64,000 bases of DNA from an uncultured Clostridia bacterium. GTDB lineage: Bacteria > Bacillota > Clostridia > Christensenellales > CAG-138. Below are positions 7,857 through 16,336 of this stretch, one piece after another. The stretch is taken from NCBI GenBank assembly GCA_937900325.1, contig CALCEX010000216.1, positions 1 to 64,000 on the forward strand. Direction: 5' to 3'. The notes under the pieces are model-generated. The model made no database searches, was not told the origin of the DNA, and was given only the letters and a program-made list of their open reading frames with translations. The translations under genes and the position numbers were made by a program. Positions within the stretch are counted from its first letter, which is position 1, and each line of letters begins with the position of its first letter.

Positions 7857-8960
7857 ATGAACAGCATACATGAAGCAAGGCTTGAACAGCTCCGCAAGGC
7901 CATGCGCGAGCAGGATGTGGACTGCGTAGCAATATGCAACTCCCCCAATCTCTTCTACATGACAGGATACGCTCCCAAAAAGGACGAGCGCTTCCAGGTG
8001 GTCTTTATCCCCCAGAACGGCGCGCCGGTGCTGGCTGTGCCCAAGATGTATCATGTGAACTCCAGCAAGGAGTGCGACGTTGAGGATCAGCGCACCTGGG
8101 TAGACGGCGACGACATGAACGGCTATGTAAAGGGCCTGCTCAACTCCATAGGCGTTACCGGCGGCCGTGTGGCAATAGACGACACCTTCGAGTTCCGTAC
8201 CTTCAACCTTATACGCAACGCCATACCCAACGCGGAGTTCGTGCCCGGCAGCAATCTTTTTACCATACTGCGCATGCGCAAGAGCCCGGACGAGATAGAG
8301 CTTATGAAGAAATCCGGCGAGCTGAGCGACCAGGCCGTCAAGATGGTCATAGACGAGATAGCCTCCGGCTCCGGCAAGAGCGAGGCGGAGCTCAAGACCT
8401 GGATAGAGTACTGGTACCAGATGCAGGGAATGCTGGACGGCTTCTCCAACCTGATAGCCTTCGGCGTACACACCGGCTCCCCCCATCATGTAAGCGGCAG
8501 CGCCGTGGCCAAACCCGGAGACGCCATATATCTTGACCTGGGCGGCGCTTACAAGCACTATTGGTCCGACATTACCCGTTCTCTCCATTTCGGCAAGCCC
8601 TCGGACGAATATGTGGAGATATACAACCGTGTCCGGGAAGCGCAGCACATCGCCTTCGAGACCATCAAGCCCGGCGTGCGCGCCTGCGATGTTCACATGG
8701 CTGCCTGGAACTACCTTGCAAAATATGACCTGGCCCAGTATTTTCCCCACAGAACAGGCCACGGCATGGGCATGGACGGCCATGAGCTGCCCAACCTCTC
8801 CAAGGACAACCCTCTCATCCTGGAGCCCGGCATGACCTTCTCCTGCGAGCCCGGCGTATACAACGGCCGCTTCGGCGTGCGCATTGAGGACACGGTATGC
8901 GTAACCGAGACCGGCGCAATGTCCTTCAACCATTTCACCAAGGATCTGATCGTTCTTTAA
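7857..8960 (+). CDS. M24 family metallopeptidase (Xaa-Pro dipeptidase/aminopeptidase-like)
   Basis: A 367-residue pita-bread enzyme with an N-terminal creatinase-like domain (residues 1-130) and a C-terminal catalytic domain. The five metal ligands are visible: Asp in YLDLGGAYKHYWSDITRS (two), His in HRTGHGMGMDGHELP, Glu in FSCEPGVY and Glu in VRIEDTVCV. The family splits Xaa-Pro bonds or, in creatinase, C-N bonds using two divalent metals. It lies 58 bases after the membrane gene, behind AAGGAG, as the last gene of the unit before a strong terminator. The role is inferred to be intracellular cleavage of an imported proline-containing or related small substrate. Confidence 0.88.
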   Translation: MNSIHEARLEQLRKAMREQDVDCVAICNSPNLFYMTGYAPKKDERFQVVFIPQNGAPVLAVPKMYHVNSSKECDVEDQRTWVDGDDMNGYVKGLLNSIGVTGGRVAIDDTFEFRTFNLIRNAIPNAEFVPGSNLFTILRMRKSPDEIELMKKSGELSDQAVKMVIDEIASGSGKSEAELKTWIEYWYQMQGMLDGFSNLIAFGVHTGSPHHVSGSAVAKPGDAIYLDLGGAYKHYWSDITRSLHFGKPSDEYVEIYNRVREAQHIAFETIKPGVRACDVHMAAWNYLAKYDLAQYFPHRTGHGMGMDGHELPNLSKDNPLILEPGMTFSCEPGVYNGRFGVRIEDTVCVTETGAMSFNHFTKDLIVL

Positions 8961-8999
8961 GCCGTTCTGTAAGCCGGTACCCCCCCCCTTGCAGATATG

Positions 9000-9028
9000 A
9001 AAAAAGGCCCGGCAATGCCGGGCCTTTT
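9000..9028. terminator. Bidirectional hairpin terminator
   Basis: Stem GGCCCGGC (9006-9013) / GCCGGGCC (9017-9024), loop AAT, with A-run on the left and TTTT on the right. It serves the M24 gene (rightward) and the converging dehydrogenase gene (leftward). Confidence 0.85.
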
Positions 9029-9035
9029 GCGCTTT

Positions 9036-9986
9036 TTACATTTTCTTGAGGTTGGCCATATTGGCGCGGATGCCGTCGCAGCAGGCGTGGAACTCGGCAA
9101 GCTCCTCCTTCGTAAGGGGCAGCTCTATTACCTGCTCGACGCCGTCCTTGCCTATTATGCAGGGAACGCCCGCAAACAGGCCGCTTTCGCCGTATTCGCC
9201 GCAGAGGGGCGCGCTGGCGGGCATGACCGTTTTTTCATCCTGAAGCACCGCGCGGGCCATCCGCGCAGCGGTGGTGGCGATGCCGTATTCCGTGCAGGCC
9301 TTGCCCGCAAAGGTGACCCAGGCGCCGCCAATAGATTCCTTCTGCATCGCCTCCCTGTCAAAGCGGAAGCGTTCATCCGTCTTTGCCATAGTGTCAAGGG
9401 GCACGCCCCTGAAGCTTACGCAGGACCAGGGCGCGAACTGCCGGTTGCCGTGCTCGCCGAGCATATAGCAGATTATGGAGCTGTGGTCTATTCCGGTCTG
9501 GCGGGAGAGGGCGCTGATGAGCCGGGAGGTATCCAGCGCGCTGCCTGTGCCGAAAACGCGCCCCCGGGGCAGGCCGAGAAGGGAGGCCACCTCATAGGTA
9601 AGCACGTCGCAGGGGTTGGTAACGTTGATGAGAACGCCGTCAAAGCCGCTGCTCTTCAGGCTTTCGGTATAGTTGTATGCCGCCGGTGCGGTATAGTTTA
9701 TTTCGGTGTTCCTGTCGTGGGTGCCCTGAAGCAGGCCTATCTTGCCTATGCTGTTGATTATCACGTCACATTGGCCGAGGTCGGAGATATTGCCGCTGCG
9801 TATGCGAACGCGGCGGGGCATATACGCCACGGCGTCGTCAAGATCCTGCAATTCGCTTTCCACCTTCTGCTGCACTGCGTCCACGAGTATGATCTCGTCC
9901 GCAATGCCCTGCACCGCGAGCGCATATGCGGTATGTGCGCCGACATGGCCTACTCCGGCGATGCCCACAGTCTTTTTCTTATACAT
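9036..9986 (-). CDS. L-lactate/2-hydroxyacid dehydrogenase (LDH/MDH family)
   Basis: 316 residues from the ATG at 9986, chosen because GAAAGG lies nine bases upstream. The N-terminus has the NAD-binding GxGxxG motif (VGIAGVGHVGAHTAYAL) with an Asp (LVD) ending strand two, so it prefers NAD. The catalytic residues are present: Arg in the loop THDR, Asp and Arg in LDTSRLIS and His in GEHGNRQF. The family interconverts a 2-oxoacid and an L-2-hydroxyacid. The substrate loop reads KIGLLQGTHDR and lacks a clear Gln at the lactate position or Arg at the malate position, so the real substrate could be a bulkier 2-oxoacid. It is a single gene between two terminators. Confidence 0.85.
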   Translation of the reverse strand: MYKKKTVGIAGVGHVGAHTAYALAVQGIADEIILVDAVQQKVESELQDLDDAVAYMPRRVRIRSGNISDLGQCDVIINSIGKIGLLQGTHDRNTEINYTAPAAYNYTESLKSSGFDGVLINVTNPCDVLTYEVASLLGLPRGRVFGTGSALDTSRLISALSRQTGIDHSSIICYMLGEHGNRQFAPWSCVSFRGVPLDTMAKTDERFRFDREAMQKESIGGAWVTFAGKACTEYGIATTAARMARAVLQDEKTVMPASAPLCGEYGESGLFAGVPCIIGKDGVEQVIELPLTKEELAEFHACCDGIRANMANLKKM

Positions 9987-10087
9987 AAACATCATCCTTT
10001 CGGTTAAAAAATAAACGATTTTTAAAAATTGCATACAGTTTATCATAAGAAATTAGATATTGCAACAGAAAATATGCGCCGGACGGC

Positions 10088-10116
10088 AAAAAAAAGCCGC
10101 GATGAACGCGGCTTTT
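10088..10116 (-). terminator. Terminator of the metal ATPase operon
   Basis: Stem AAAAGCCGCG (10092-10101) / CGCGGCTTTT (10107-10116), loop ATGAA. On the minus strand the stem is followed by a run of T (A at 10088-10095). Confidence 0.85.
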
Positions 10117-10135
10117 GGCTTAAAGGTATTGAGCG

Positions 10136-12019
10136 TTACAGCCTGTGCACATACAGCGCGCGCATGGCGTTGAGTACGGCGAGCACCATTACGCCCACAT
10201 CCGCGAAGATGGCGGCCCACATATTGGCTATGCCCAGGGCGCCGAGTATCAGGCAGAGCGCCTTTATTGCAAGGGCAAACACTATGTTCTGCCATACTAT
10301 GCCGATGCACTTTCTGGATATCTTTATGGCCTTGGCTATCTTCATGGGGTCGTCGTCCATGAGCACCACGTCGGCGGCCTCTATTGCGGCGTCGGAGCCC
10401 ATCGCGCCCATGGCTATGCCTATATCCGCACGGGAGAGCACCGGCGCGTCGTTTATTCCGTCGCCCACAAAGGCCAGCTTTTCCCTGCCGCCGGTCTCCT
10501 TTAGCAGCTTTTCCACCTCCGCCACCTTATCCGCGGGCAGCAGGTCGCTATGGTACTGGTCTATGCCCAGCTTCTTTGCCATCTGCTCCGCAACGCGGCC
10601 TATATCTCCCGTGAGCATGACGGTCTTTTTCACGCCTATCCTCCTGAGCTCGGCTATGGCCGCCTTTGAGGTGGGCTTTTCAACGTCGGATATCACAACG
10701 TGGCCCGCGTATTTTCCGTCTATGGCGATGTGTATTATGGTGCCGGGGCTGTGGCATTCCAGGTATTCTATGCCCAGGCGGTCCATCAGCCTGCCGTTGC
10801 CCGCGGCTACCTCCGCCCCGTCCACGCGGGCTATGACGCCGTTGCCGCTTATCTCCTGTATGTCGGTTACCCGGTCGCGGTCTATCTCCCTGCCGTATGC
10901 CCTTTGCAGGCTCTTGCTTATGGGGTGTGAGGAGGCGCACTCCGCAAGGGCGGCAAGCTCGATAAGCTTTTCCTCGGGAATGATGCTGTGGTGTATCTCG
11001 CTCACCTCGAACACGCCCCGGGTAAGGGTGCCGGTCTTGTCGAATACCACTATGCCGGTCCGGGACAGCGCCTCAAGGTAATTGGAGCCCTTTATCAGCA
11101 CGCCCTCCCTGCTTGCGCCGCCAAGCCCGGCGAAGAAGCTCAGCGGAATGCTTATGACCAGCGCGCAGGGGCAGCTTATTACGAGGAAGGTCAGCGCGCG
11201 GTATATCCATACCTCCCAGAGAGCCGGAGCGCCCATTATAAGGCTTATGACGGGGGGCAGCACGGCCAGGGCCAGCGCGCTGAAGCATACGGCGGGGGTA
11301 TACACCCGGGCGAATTTCGATATGAAGTTTTCGGAGCGGGACTTATGGGAGCTGGAGTTCTCCATGAGCTCCAGTATCCTGGATACGGTGGATTCGCCGA
11401 AGGGCTTTGTGGTGCGCACCTTCAGCACCCCCGTAAGGTTGATGCAGCCGCTTATTATTTCGTCCCCCTGCTCAACATCCCGGGGCTGGCTTTCGCCGGT
11501 GAGGGCGGCGGTATCGAGAGAGGAGGTTCCCTCTATGACCTCGCCGTCTATGGGCACCTTTTCGCCGGGCTGAACGACTATGACGCTGCCGGTGGGGACC
11601 TGCTCCGGGTCCACCTGCTCAAGAGAGCCGTCCTTTTCCATATTGGCATAGTCGGGGCGTATATCCATAAGCGCGGAGATGTTCCTGCGGCTCTTGCCCA
11701 CGGCGTAGCTCTGGAACAGCTCGCCTATCTGGTAAAACAGCATTACGGACACCGCCTCGGCGAAGTCGTAGGTCTTTTCGTATACCGCCAGCGCTATCGC
11801 GCCTACGGTGGCCACCGCCATGAGGAAGTTTTCATCGAATACCTGGCGGTTTATGATGCCGCGGAGGGCCTTATGCAGTATATCGTAGCCTATGGTGATA
11901 TAGCTCGCGGCGTAAAGTGCGGTTTCCGCCCAGCCGCCGGTCCTGAGCAGCTTCGCCGCCGCGAGCAGCAGGGCCGCCACGACTATGCGGACGAGCATTT
12001 TTTTCTGTTTTTTATTCAT
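10136..12019 (-). CDS. Heavy-metal P1B-type ATPase (Zn/Cd/Pb-type)
   Basis: A 627-residue ion pump. The transmembrane metal site is CPC (VISCPCALVISIPL), the phosphorylation site is DKTGTLTRG, the HP motif is SSHPISKSL, and the hinge is GDGINDAPVLSRADIGIAMG. It has no N-terminal metal-binding HMA domain; that role is probably filled by the separate 72-residue HMA protein encoded 24 bases upstream. CPC pumps export Cu(I) or Zn/Cd/Pb. The ArsR-type regulator next door and the overall match to CadA/ZntA-like short forms favour divalent metals. The operon is read leftward from the promoter at 12333-12361. Confidence 0.92.
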   Translation of the reverse strand: MNKKQKKMLVRIVVAALLLAAAKLLRTGGWAETALYAASYITIGYDILHKALRGIINRQVFDENFLMAVATVGAIALAVYEKTYDFAEAVSVMLFYQIGELFQSYAVGKSRRNISALMDIRPDYANMEKDGSLEQVDPEQVPTGSVIVVQPGEKVPIDGEVIEGTSSLDTAALTGESQPRDVEQGDEIISGCINLTGVLKVRTTKPFGESTVSRILELMENSSSHKSRSENFISKFARVYTPAVCFSALALAVLPPVISLIMGAPALWEVWIYRALTFLVISCPCALVISIPLSFFAGLGGASREGVLIKGSNYLEALSRTGIVVFDKTGTLTRGVFEVSEIHHSIIPEEKLIELAALAECASSHPISKSLQRAYGREIDRDRVTDIQEISGNGVIARVDGAEVAAGNGRLMDRLGIEYLECHSPGTIIHIAIDGKYAGHVVISDVEKPTSKAAIAELRRIGVKKTVMLTGDIGRVAEQMAKKLGIDQYHSDLLPADKVAEVEKLLKETGGREKLAFVGDGINDAPVLSRADIGIAMGAMGSDAAIEAADVVLMDDDPMKIAKAIKISRKCIGIVWQNIVFALAIKALCLILGALGIANMWAAIFADVGVMVLAVLNAMRALYVHRL

Positions 12020-12043
12020 ATGCCGCTCCCTTCAATATGGGTA

Positions 12044-12262
12044 TTACAGATATATTTCGCAGTCCTCTTCCACCTTTTTGCAGTTACGCAGGACCTCCTT
12101 CATGACCGCCTTTTCATCGCTGCCCTCCGCGAATTCCACTATCATCTTCTGGGTCATGAAGTTCACGATCGCGCTCTTTACGCCCTCGGTCCTGCCGGCG
12201 GCCTCCTCCATAAGGTTTGCGCAGTTGGCGCAGTCTACCTCTATGCCGTATGTCTTTTTCAT
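12044..12262 (-). CDS. Small HMA-type metal-binding protein
   Basis: A 72-residue HMA-like protein with CANC in VDCANCANLMEEAAGRTEGV, where the Met usual before the first Cys is replaced, and an acidic C-terminus (EEDCEIYL) with two more cysteines upstream. This composition suggests a divalent-metal chaperone or a detached N-terminal domain of the ATPase encoded just after it. Its ribosome site is AAAGGAG. It is the first gene of the metal operon. Confidence 0.85.
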   Translation of the reverse strand: MKKTYGIEVDCANCANLMEEAAGRTEGVKSAIVNFMTQKMIVEFAEGSDEKAVMKEVLRNCKKVEEDCEIYL

Positions 12263-12296
12263 GGCGCCTGGTCTCCTTTCAAAAATCAGCTATCTG

Positions 12297-12318
12297 TAAA
12301 CAATTAAGTAATTGTTTA
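12297..12318. promoter_or_regulatory. Operator-like palindrome (ArsR/SmtB type)
   Basis: A perfect inverted repeat: TAAACAATTA (12297-12306), AG, TAATTGTTTA (12309-12318). Its size and AT-rich 10-2-10 form are typical of ArsR/SmtB operators. It lies just downstream of the leftward transcription start and contains the -35 box of the rightward promoter, so one bound repressor would control both the pump operon and the regulator gene. Confidence 0.8.
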
Positions 12319-12340
12319 ATCGTTATGATAGAAGTATAAT
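12312..12340 (+). promoter_or_regulatory. Promoter of the ArsR-AraC regulator gene
   Basis: TTGTTT (12312-12317), 17 bases, TATAAT (12335-12340). The -35 box is inside the palindrome at 12297-12318, pointing to autoregulation. The leader to the ATG at 12441 is about 95 bases. Confidence 0.7.
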
Positions 12341-12361
12341 ATCATAAAGGCTTAAAGTCAA
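12333..12361 (-). promoter_or_regulatory. Promoter of the HMA-ATPase operon
   Basis: Minus strand: TTGACT at 12361-12356, a 17-base spacer, TATACT at 12338-12333. Its -10 box overlaps the -10 of the divergent promoter. The predicted start near 12326 puts the palindrome at about +8 to +30, a roadblock position. Confidence 0.75.
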
Positions 12362-12440
12362 CACAGCCGCCGCCCTGTCTTCTTTTTGGGCGAAAAGTCC
12401 TTCCAAACGGAGCAGGCGGCGGGGAAAAAGGAGAGATGCT

Positions 12441-13208
12441 ATGCCGCAGCTTCCGCATCGTCATCGCCACGGCGACAGGACGGAGCACCTTGAGGCCTGC
12501 CTGCAAAGGGTGGGAAATTTCCAGACGGTATCCGAGCTTTTCCGTCAGCTTTCGGACAGCAGCAGGATACGCATATTCTGGCTTTTGTGCCACTGCGAGG
12601 AGTGCGTGCTCAACATTTCCGCGCTTATGGATATGTCCAGCCCGGCGGTATCCCACCACCTGAAGCAGCTCAAGACCAGCGGCCTGATAGTCAGCCGCAG
12701 AGAGGGCAAGGAGGTCTGCTACCGGGCGGCGGATACGGAGCAGGCGCGGCTGCTGCACATCATGATAGAGCGTACCATGGAGATAGCCTGCCCGGCGGAG
12801 GATGCGGCGGAGGCGGCGGCGGTGCCGCAGCTGCCCGACCCGGACGCGGGGACCGGAGAGAGCCGCGGAGGCTATCCCCTTGAGCAGATAGAGACCATAC
12901 GCAGGCTGCACGATACGCTCACGGAGGATCTTTCCAGCAGGATAACCATAGAGGAGCTTTCCAGGCGGTTTCTCATGAACCCATCCACCATGAAGGAGCT
13001 TTTCAGGGAGGTATACGGAAGCTCCATAGCCGCCCATATAAACGAGCACCGCATGGAGAGGGCGGCGGAGCTGCTGAAGGATACCGACCGGAGCATGGCG
13101 GAAATAGCTAACGAGGTAGGCTACGAAAGCCAGAGCAAATTCACGGCCCAGTTCAAAAAGGCATACGGCATGCCGCCGACGGAATACCGTCGGCGCATCA
13201 GGGAATAA
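12441..13208 (+). CDS. ArsR-AraC fusion metal-responsive regulator
   Basis: A 255-residue protein with two complete DNA-binding modules. Residues 20-115 form an ArsR/SmtB winged helix (VSELFRQLSDSSRIRIFWLL then MSSPAVSHHLKQLKTSGLIV), with cysteines CHCEEC in the helix that carries the CadC-type metal site. Residues 150-255 form an AraC double helix-turn-helix (ITIEELSRRFLMNPSTMKEL; SMAEIANEVGYESQSKFTAQ). The N-terminus is His-rich (PHRHRHGD). ArsR proteins release DNA on metal binding, whereas AraC proteins usually activate, so the fusion could switch sign. It is divergent from the HMA-ATPase operon and its start has GGAGAG nearby. Confidence 0.88.
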   Translation: MPQLPHRHRHGDRTEHLEACLQRVGNFQTVSELFRQLSDSSRIRIFWLLCHCEECVLNISALMDMSSPAVSHHLKQLKTSGLIVSRREGKEVCYRAADTEQARLLHIMIERTMEIACPAEDAAEAAAVPQLPDPDAGTGESRGGYPLEQIETIRRLHDTLTEDLSSRITIEELSRRFLMNPSTMKELFREVYGSSIAAHINEHRMERAAELLKDTDRSMAEIANEVGYESQSKFTAQFKKAYGMPPTEYRRRIRE

Positions 13209-13233
13209 AAAAGAAGCGGCGTTGAGCCGCTTC
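13206..13233 (-). terminator. Terminator of serS (bidirectional possible)
   Basis: Stem GAAGCGGC (13213-13220) / GCCGCTTC (13226-13233), loop GTTGA. On the minus strand it is followed by T6. It lies between the converging regulator and serS genes. Confidence 0.8.
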
Positions 13234-13247
13234 CAGCTTAGATCAGG

Positions 13248-14519
13248 TTATTTTCCTATATATTCGCAGCCCATGTATTTTACCAGCACATCCGGCACCT
13301 TTACCGTGCCGTCGGGCTGCTGGTAGTTCTCAAGTATTGCGGCGACGGTGCGGCCTACCGCTACGCCGGAGCCGTTAAGGGTGTGCAGCAGCTCCGGCTT
13401 TGCGCCCTTCTCCCGGCGGAAGCGTATCTGGGCGCGGCGCGCCTGGAAATCCTCAAAGTTGGAGCAGGAGCTTATCTCGACGTACCTGCCGTAGCTGGGC
13501 ATCCATACCTCTATGTCGTAGGTCTTGGCGCTGGAAAAGCCCAGATCGCCCGTGGAGAGCACCACAACATGATAGGGCAGGCCGAGACCCTGAAGCACCT
13601 TCTCGGCGTCGCGGGTGAGGGACTCCAGCTCGTTATAGCTGTCCTCGGGCTTTGTGAACTTCACAAGCTCTACCTTGTTGAACTGATGCTGGCGGATAAG
13701 GCCGCGGGTATCCCGGCCGGCGGAGCCCGCCTCGCTGCGGAAGCAGGCGCTGTACGCGCAGTATTTTATGGGCAGCTTATCGCCGTCAACTATCTCGCCC
13801 CGCAGCATATTGGTCACTGGCACCTCGGCGGTAGGGATAAGGAAGTAATCGGTATTGGCCACCTTGAAGGCGTCCTCCTCGAACTTGGGGAGCTGGCCGG
13901 TGCCGGTCATGGAGGCGCGGTTCACCATATAGGGCGGGAATATCTCGGTATAGCCGTTCTGCGTGTGGGTATCCAGGTAGTAGTTTATTATGGCGCGCTC
14001 CAGGCGGGAGCCCAGGCCACGGTATACCGTGAAGCGCGCGCCGGTTATCTTGGCGGCGGTGGCAAAGTCAAGTATGCCCAGATCCTCGCCTATGTCCCAA
14101 TGGGCCTTGGGCTCAAAATCGAACTTAGTGGGCTCGGACCAGCGGCGCACCTCTACGTTGGCCTTATCGTCCGCCCCCTCCGGCACGGATTCGTGAGGTA
14201 TATTGGGAACGCTCATGAGCATGGACTGAAGCTCCTCGTCCATCTTTGCTATCTGGTCGTCCAGCTCCTTTACCCTTGCGCCCAGCTCCTTCATTTCCGC
14301 CATCAGCGCGGTGGCGTCCTCCCCCGCCTTCTTCATGGCGGGGACTTTGGCGGAGCCCTCGTTGCGCTTTGCCTTGAGCTGCTCTACCTCCTGCATCACC
14401 TCGCGGCGCTTTGCGTCCAGCGCCAGCAGGGCCGTAACGTCCGCGCCCTTATTGCGGCGCTTGCGCATGGCCTCCACCAATGCCTCAGGATTCTGACGAA
14501 TACGTTTGATATCCAGCAT
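13248..14519 (-). CDS. serS: Seryl-tRNA synthetase
   Basis: 423 residues, the usual length. The N-terminal long coiled-coil arm (residues 30-100, [20 protein letters not shown] region) contacts the tRNA-Ser variable arm. Class II motifs are visible: motif 2 around [20 protein letters not shown], where HQFNKVELV follows, and motif 3 [20 protein letters not shown]. It charges tRNA-Ser with serine using ATP. It is the last gene of a minus-strand series (dnaD-like to serS) and ends at a terminator. Confidence 0.97.
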   Translation of the reverse strand: MLDIKRIRQNPEALVEAMRKRRNKGADVTALLALDAKRREVMQEVEQLKAKRNEGSAKVPAMKKAGEDATALMAEMKELGARVKELDDQIAKMDEELQSMLMSVPNIPHESVPEGADDKANVEVRRWSEPTKFDFEPKAHWDIGEDLGILDFATAAKITGARFTVYRGLGSRLERAIINYYLDTHTQNGYTEIFPPYMVNRASMTGTGQLPKFEEDAFKVANTDYFLIPTAEVPVTNMLRGEIVDGDKLPIKYCAYSACFRSEAGSAGRDTRGLIRQHQFNKVELVKFTKPEDSYNELESLTRDAEKVLQGLGLPYHVVVLSTGDLGFSSAKTYDIEVWMPSYGRYVEISSCSNFEDFQARRAQIRFRREKGAKPELLHTLNGSGVAVGRTVAAILENYQQPDGTVKVPDVLVKYMGCEYIGK

Positions 14520-14547
14520 TTTTCTTTCCTCCTAAAAGATATGCTTT

Positions 14548-14584
14548 CGCATAAATGGCATAACGCCATTTATGCGGGTTTTTT
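14548..14584 (+). repeat. 12-bp perfect hairpin with T-run between argS and serS
   Basis: CGCATAAATGGC (14548-14559), loop ATAAC, GCCATTTATGCG (14565-14576), then GGTTTTTT on the plus strand. It looks like an intrinsic terminator, but its T-run is on the strand opposite to argS and serS, so it would stop rightward (antisense) transcription. It may also act as a leader hairpin for serS. Confidence 0.6.
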
Positions 14585-14614
14585 CGGATTTTGCCTCTCG
14601 CTGCGCTCCCGGCC

Positions 14615-16306
14615 CTACATTCTCTCCGGCGCCTGAAGGCCCACGAGGTAAAGGCCCTTCTTTATGGTGATCCTGGCGGCGTCCGTGAGCGCCAGCCGTG
14701 CGGCGGATACGCCGGGATCCTCCGTGATTATCTGGTTGCAGAAATAGAATCTGTTGAAGGCCGTGCAGACCTCCATCGTGGCGCGGGAGACGAGATACGG
14801 CTCGTTCTTTTCCGCCGCCGCCCTCACCGCCGCGGGGAATGCCGCTATGGCCTTGGCGAGAGCCGCCGTAGCGTCGTCCGCAAAGCAGGCGGGATCCATG
14901 CCGGCTATGTCGTAGCCGCCCGCCTTGCGCAGCACCGAGCAGCAGCGGGCGTGGGTATACTGGGCGTAGGGGCCGGTCTCGCCGTCAAAGTTGAGCACCT
15001 TGCTCCAGGAGAAGGTAACGTCCTTTATGCGGCTGTTGTACAGCATGCTCCATACCACGGCGCCGACGCCCACCGCCGCGGCCACCTCGTCCTTATCGGG
15101 AAGGCCGGGACTCTTTTCTTCGATTATTTTGCCGGTCTTTTCCACGGCGGCGTCCAGCACGTCCTCAAGGTAGACCACGTTGCCGTGGCGGGTGGAAAGG
15201 GTCCCCTCCTCCATGGATACCATGCCGAAGTTGACGTGCTCGCAGTCCTTTACCCAGTCATAGCCCATCAGCTCCAGCACCTTGAAGAACTGCCTGAAGT
15301 GCAGGTTCTGCTGATACGCGACGACGTAGAGCGACTTTACAAAGTCGTAGGTTTTTTTACGGTATATCGCCGCCGCAAGATCCCTTGTGGCGTAAAGCGT
15401 CGCCCCGTCGGAGCGGAGTATTATGCAGGGGGGCATATCGTAGGCGGAAAGGTCAACGAGGGTCGCGCCGTTGTCAACGGTGAGCAGCCCCTTCTGGCGC
15501 AGCTCGTCTATGACCGCGCCCATCTTGTCCTCATAGAAGCTCTCGCCCGCGTAGCTGTCGAAATGCACTCCCAGCCGGTCGTACACCCTGCCGACCTCCT
15601 TAAGCGTAAGGTCCTTGAACTGCTGCCAGAGGGCCACGGCTTCCTTATCGCCGCTCTCTATCTTTTTGAACCAGGCGCGCGCCTCGTCGTTCATCTCGGG
15701 GTGCTTTTCCGCCTCGTCGTGGAAGCGGACATACAGCTTTACAAGCTCGCGCACGGTGTATTGCGGCACCGGCCTGTCGCCCCATTTCTTATAGGCGACT
15801 ATCATCTTGCCGAACTGGGTACCCCAGTCCCCCAGGTGGTTTATGCCTATGGCGTTGTAGCCCAGCGCCTTGTATATCCTGTAAAGGGAGTTGCCTATGG
15901 CGGTGCTGGGCAGGTGGCCTATATGGAAGGGCTTCGCGATGTTTATTGAGGAATACTCCACGCAGACGTTCCTGCCGCCGCCCATGTCGCTGTCGCCGTA
16001 GCGCCCGCCTGCGGAAAGCACCCTGCTGAGCGTATCCTGCACGAAGGCGGCCTTATCCGCGAAGAAGTTGAGGTAGCCCCCCTTTGCCTCGGCGCGGGCT
16101 ATGCCTTCTATATGGCCGACGTCCCGGGCAAGCTCCTCCGCTATCGCGGGGGGCGCCTTGCGCAGGGTCTTTGCCAGGCGGAAGCAGGGGAAGGCGTAGT
16201 CGCCCATGGCGGGGTCTGGCGGGGTCTCCAGCCAGTCCCTGAGCTGATCCGCCTCCAGTCCGGTCTGCGCCGCTATCGCGGCGGCGATGCGCTGCTTGTT
16301 TTCCAT
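14615..16306 (-). CDS. argS: Arginyl-tRNA synthetase
   Basis: 563 residues, class I synthetase. The HIGH motif is present as HIGHLPSTAIGNSLYRI after SSINIAKPF, and the C-terminal anticodon-binding DALR-type domain is visible (TMEVCTAFNRFYFCNQI, ending LYLVGLQAPERM). The KMSK region appears as EGTLSTRHGNVV, the form found in many ArgRS. It charges tRNA-Arg and needs the tRNA for amino-acid activation. It is located 30 bases after murA on the same strand. Confidence 0.97.
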   Translation of the reverse strand: MENKQRIAAAIAAQTGLEADQLRDWLETPPDPAMGDYAFPCFRLAKTLRKAPPAIAEELARDVGHIEGIARAEAKGGYLNFFADKAAFVQDTLSRVLSAGGRYGDSDMGGGRNVCVEYSSINIAKPFHIGHLPSTAIGNSLYRIYKALGYNAIGINHLGDWGTQFGKMIVAYKKWGDRPVPQYTVRELVKLYVRFHDEAEKHPEMNDEARAWFKKIESGDKEAVALWQQFKDLTLKEVGRVYDRLGVHFDSYAGESFYEDKMGAVIDELRQKGLLTVDNGATLVDLSAYDMPPCIILRSDGATLYATRDLAAAIYRKKTYDFVKSLYVVAYQQNLHFRQFFKVLELMGYDWVKDCEHVNFGMVSMEEGTLSTRHGNVVYLEDVLDAAVEKTGKIIEEKSPGLPDKDEVAAAVGVGAVVWSMLYNSRIKDVTFSWSKVLNFDGETGPYAQYTHARCCSVLRKAGGYDIAGMDPACFADDATAALAKAIAAFPAAVRAAAEKNEPYLVSRATMEVCTAFNRFYFCNQIITEDPGVSAARLALTDAARITIKKGLYLVGLQAPERM

Positions 16307-16336
16307 ATTATGTAAATTCTCCTGTCGATGTCCTTG

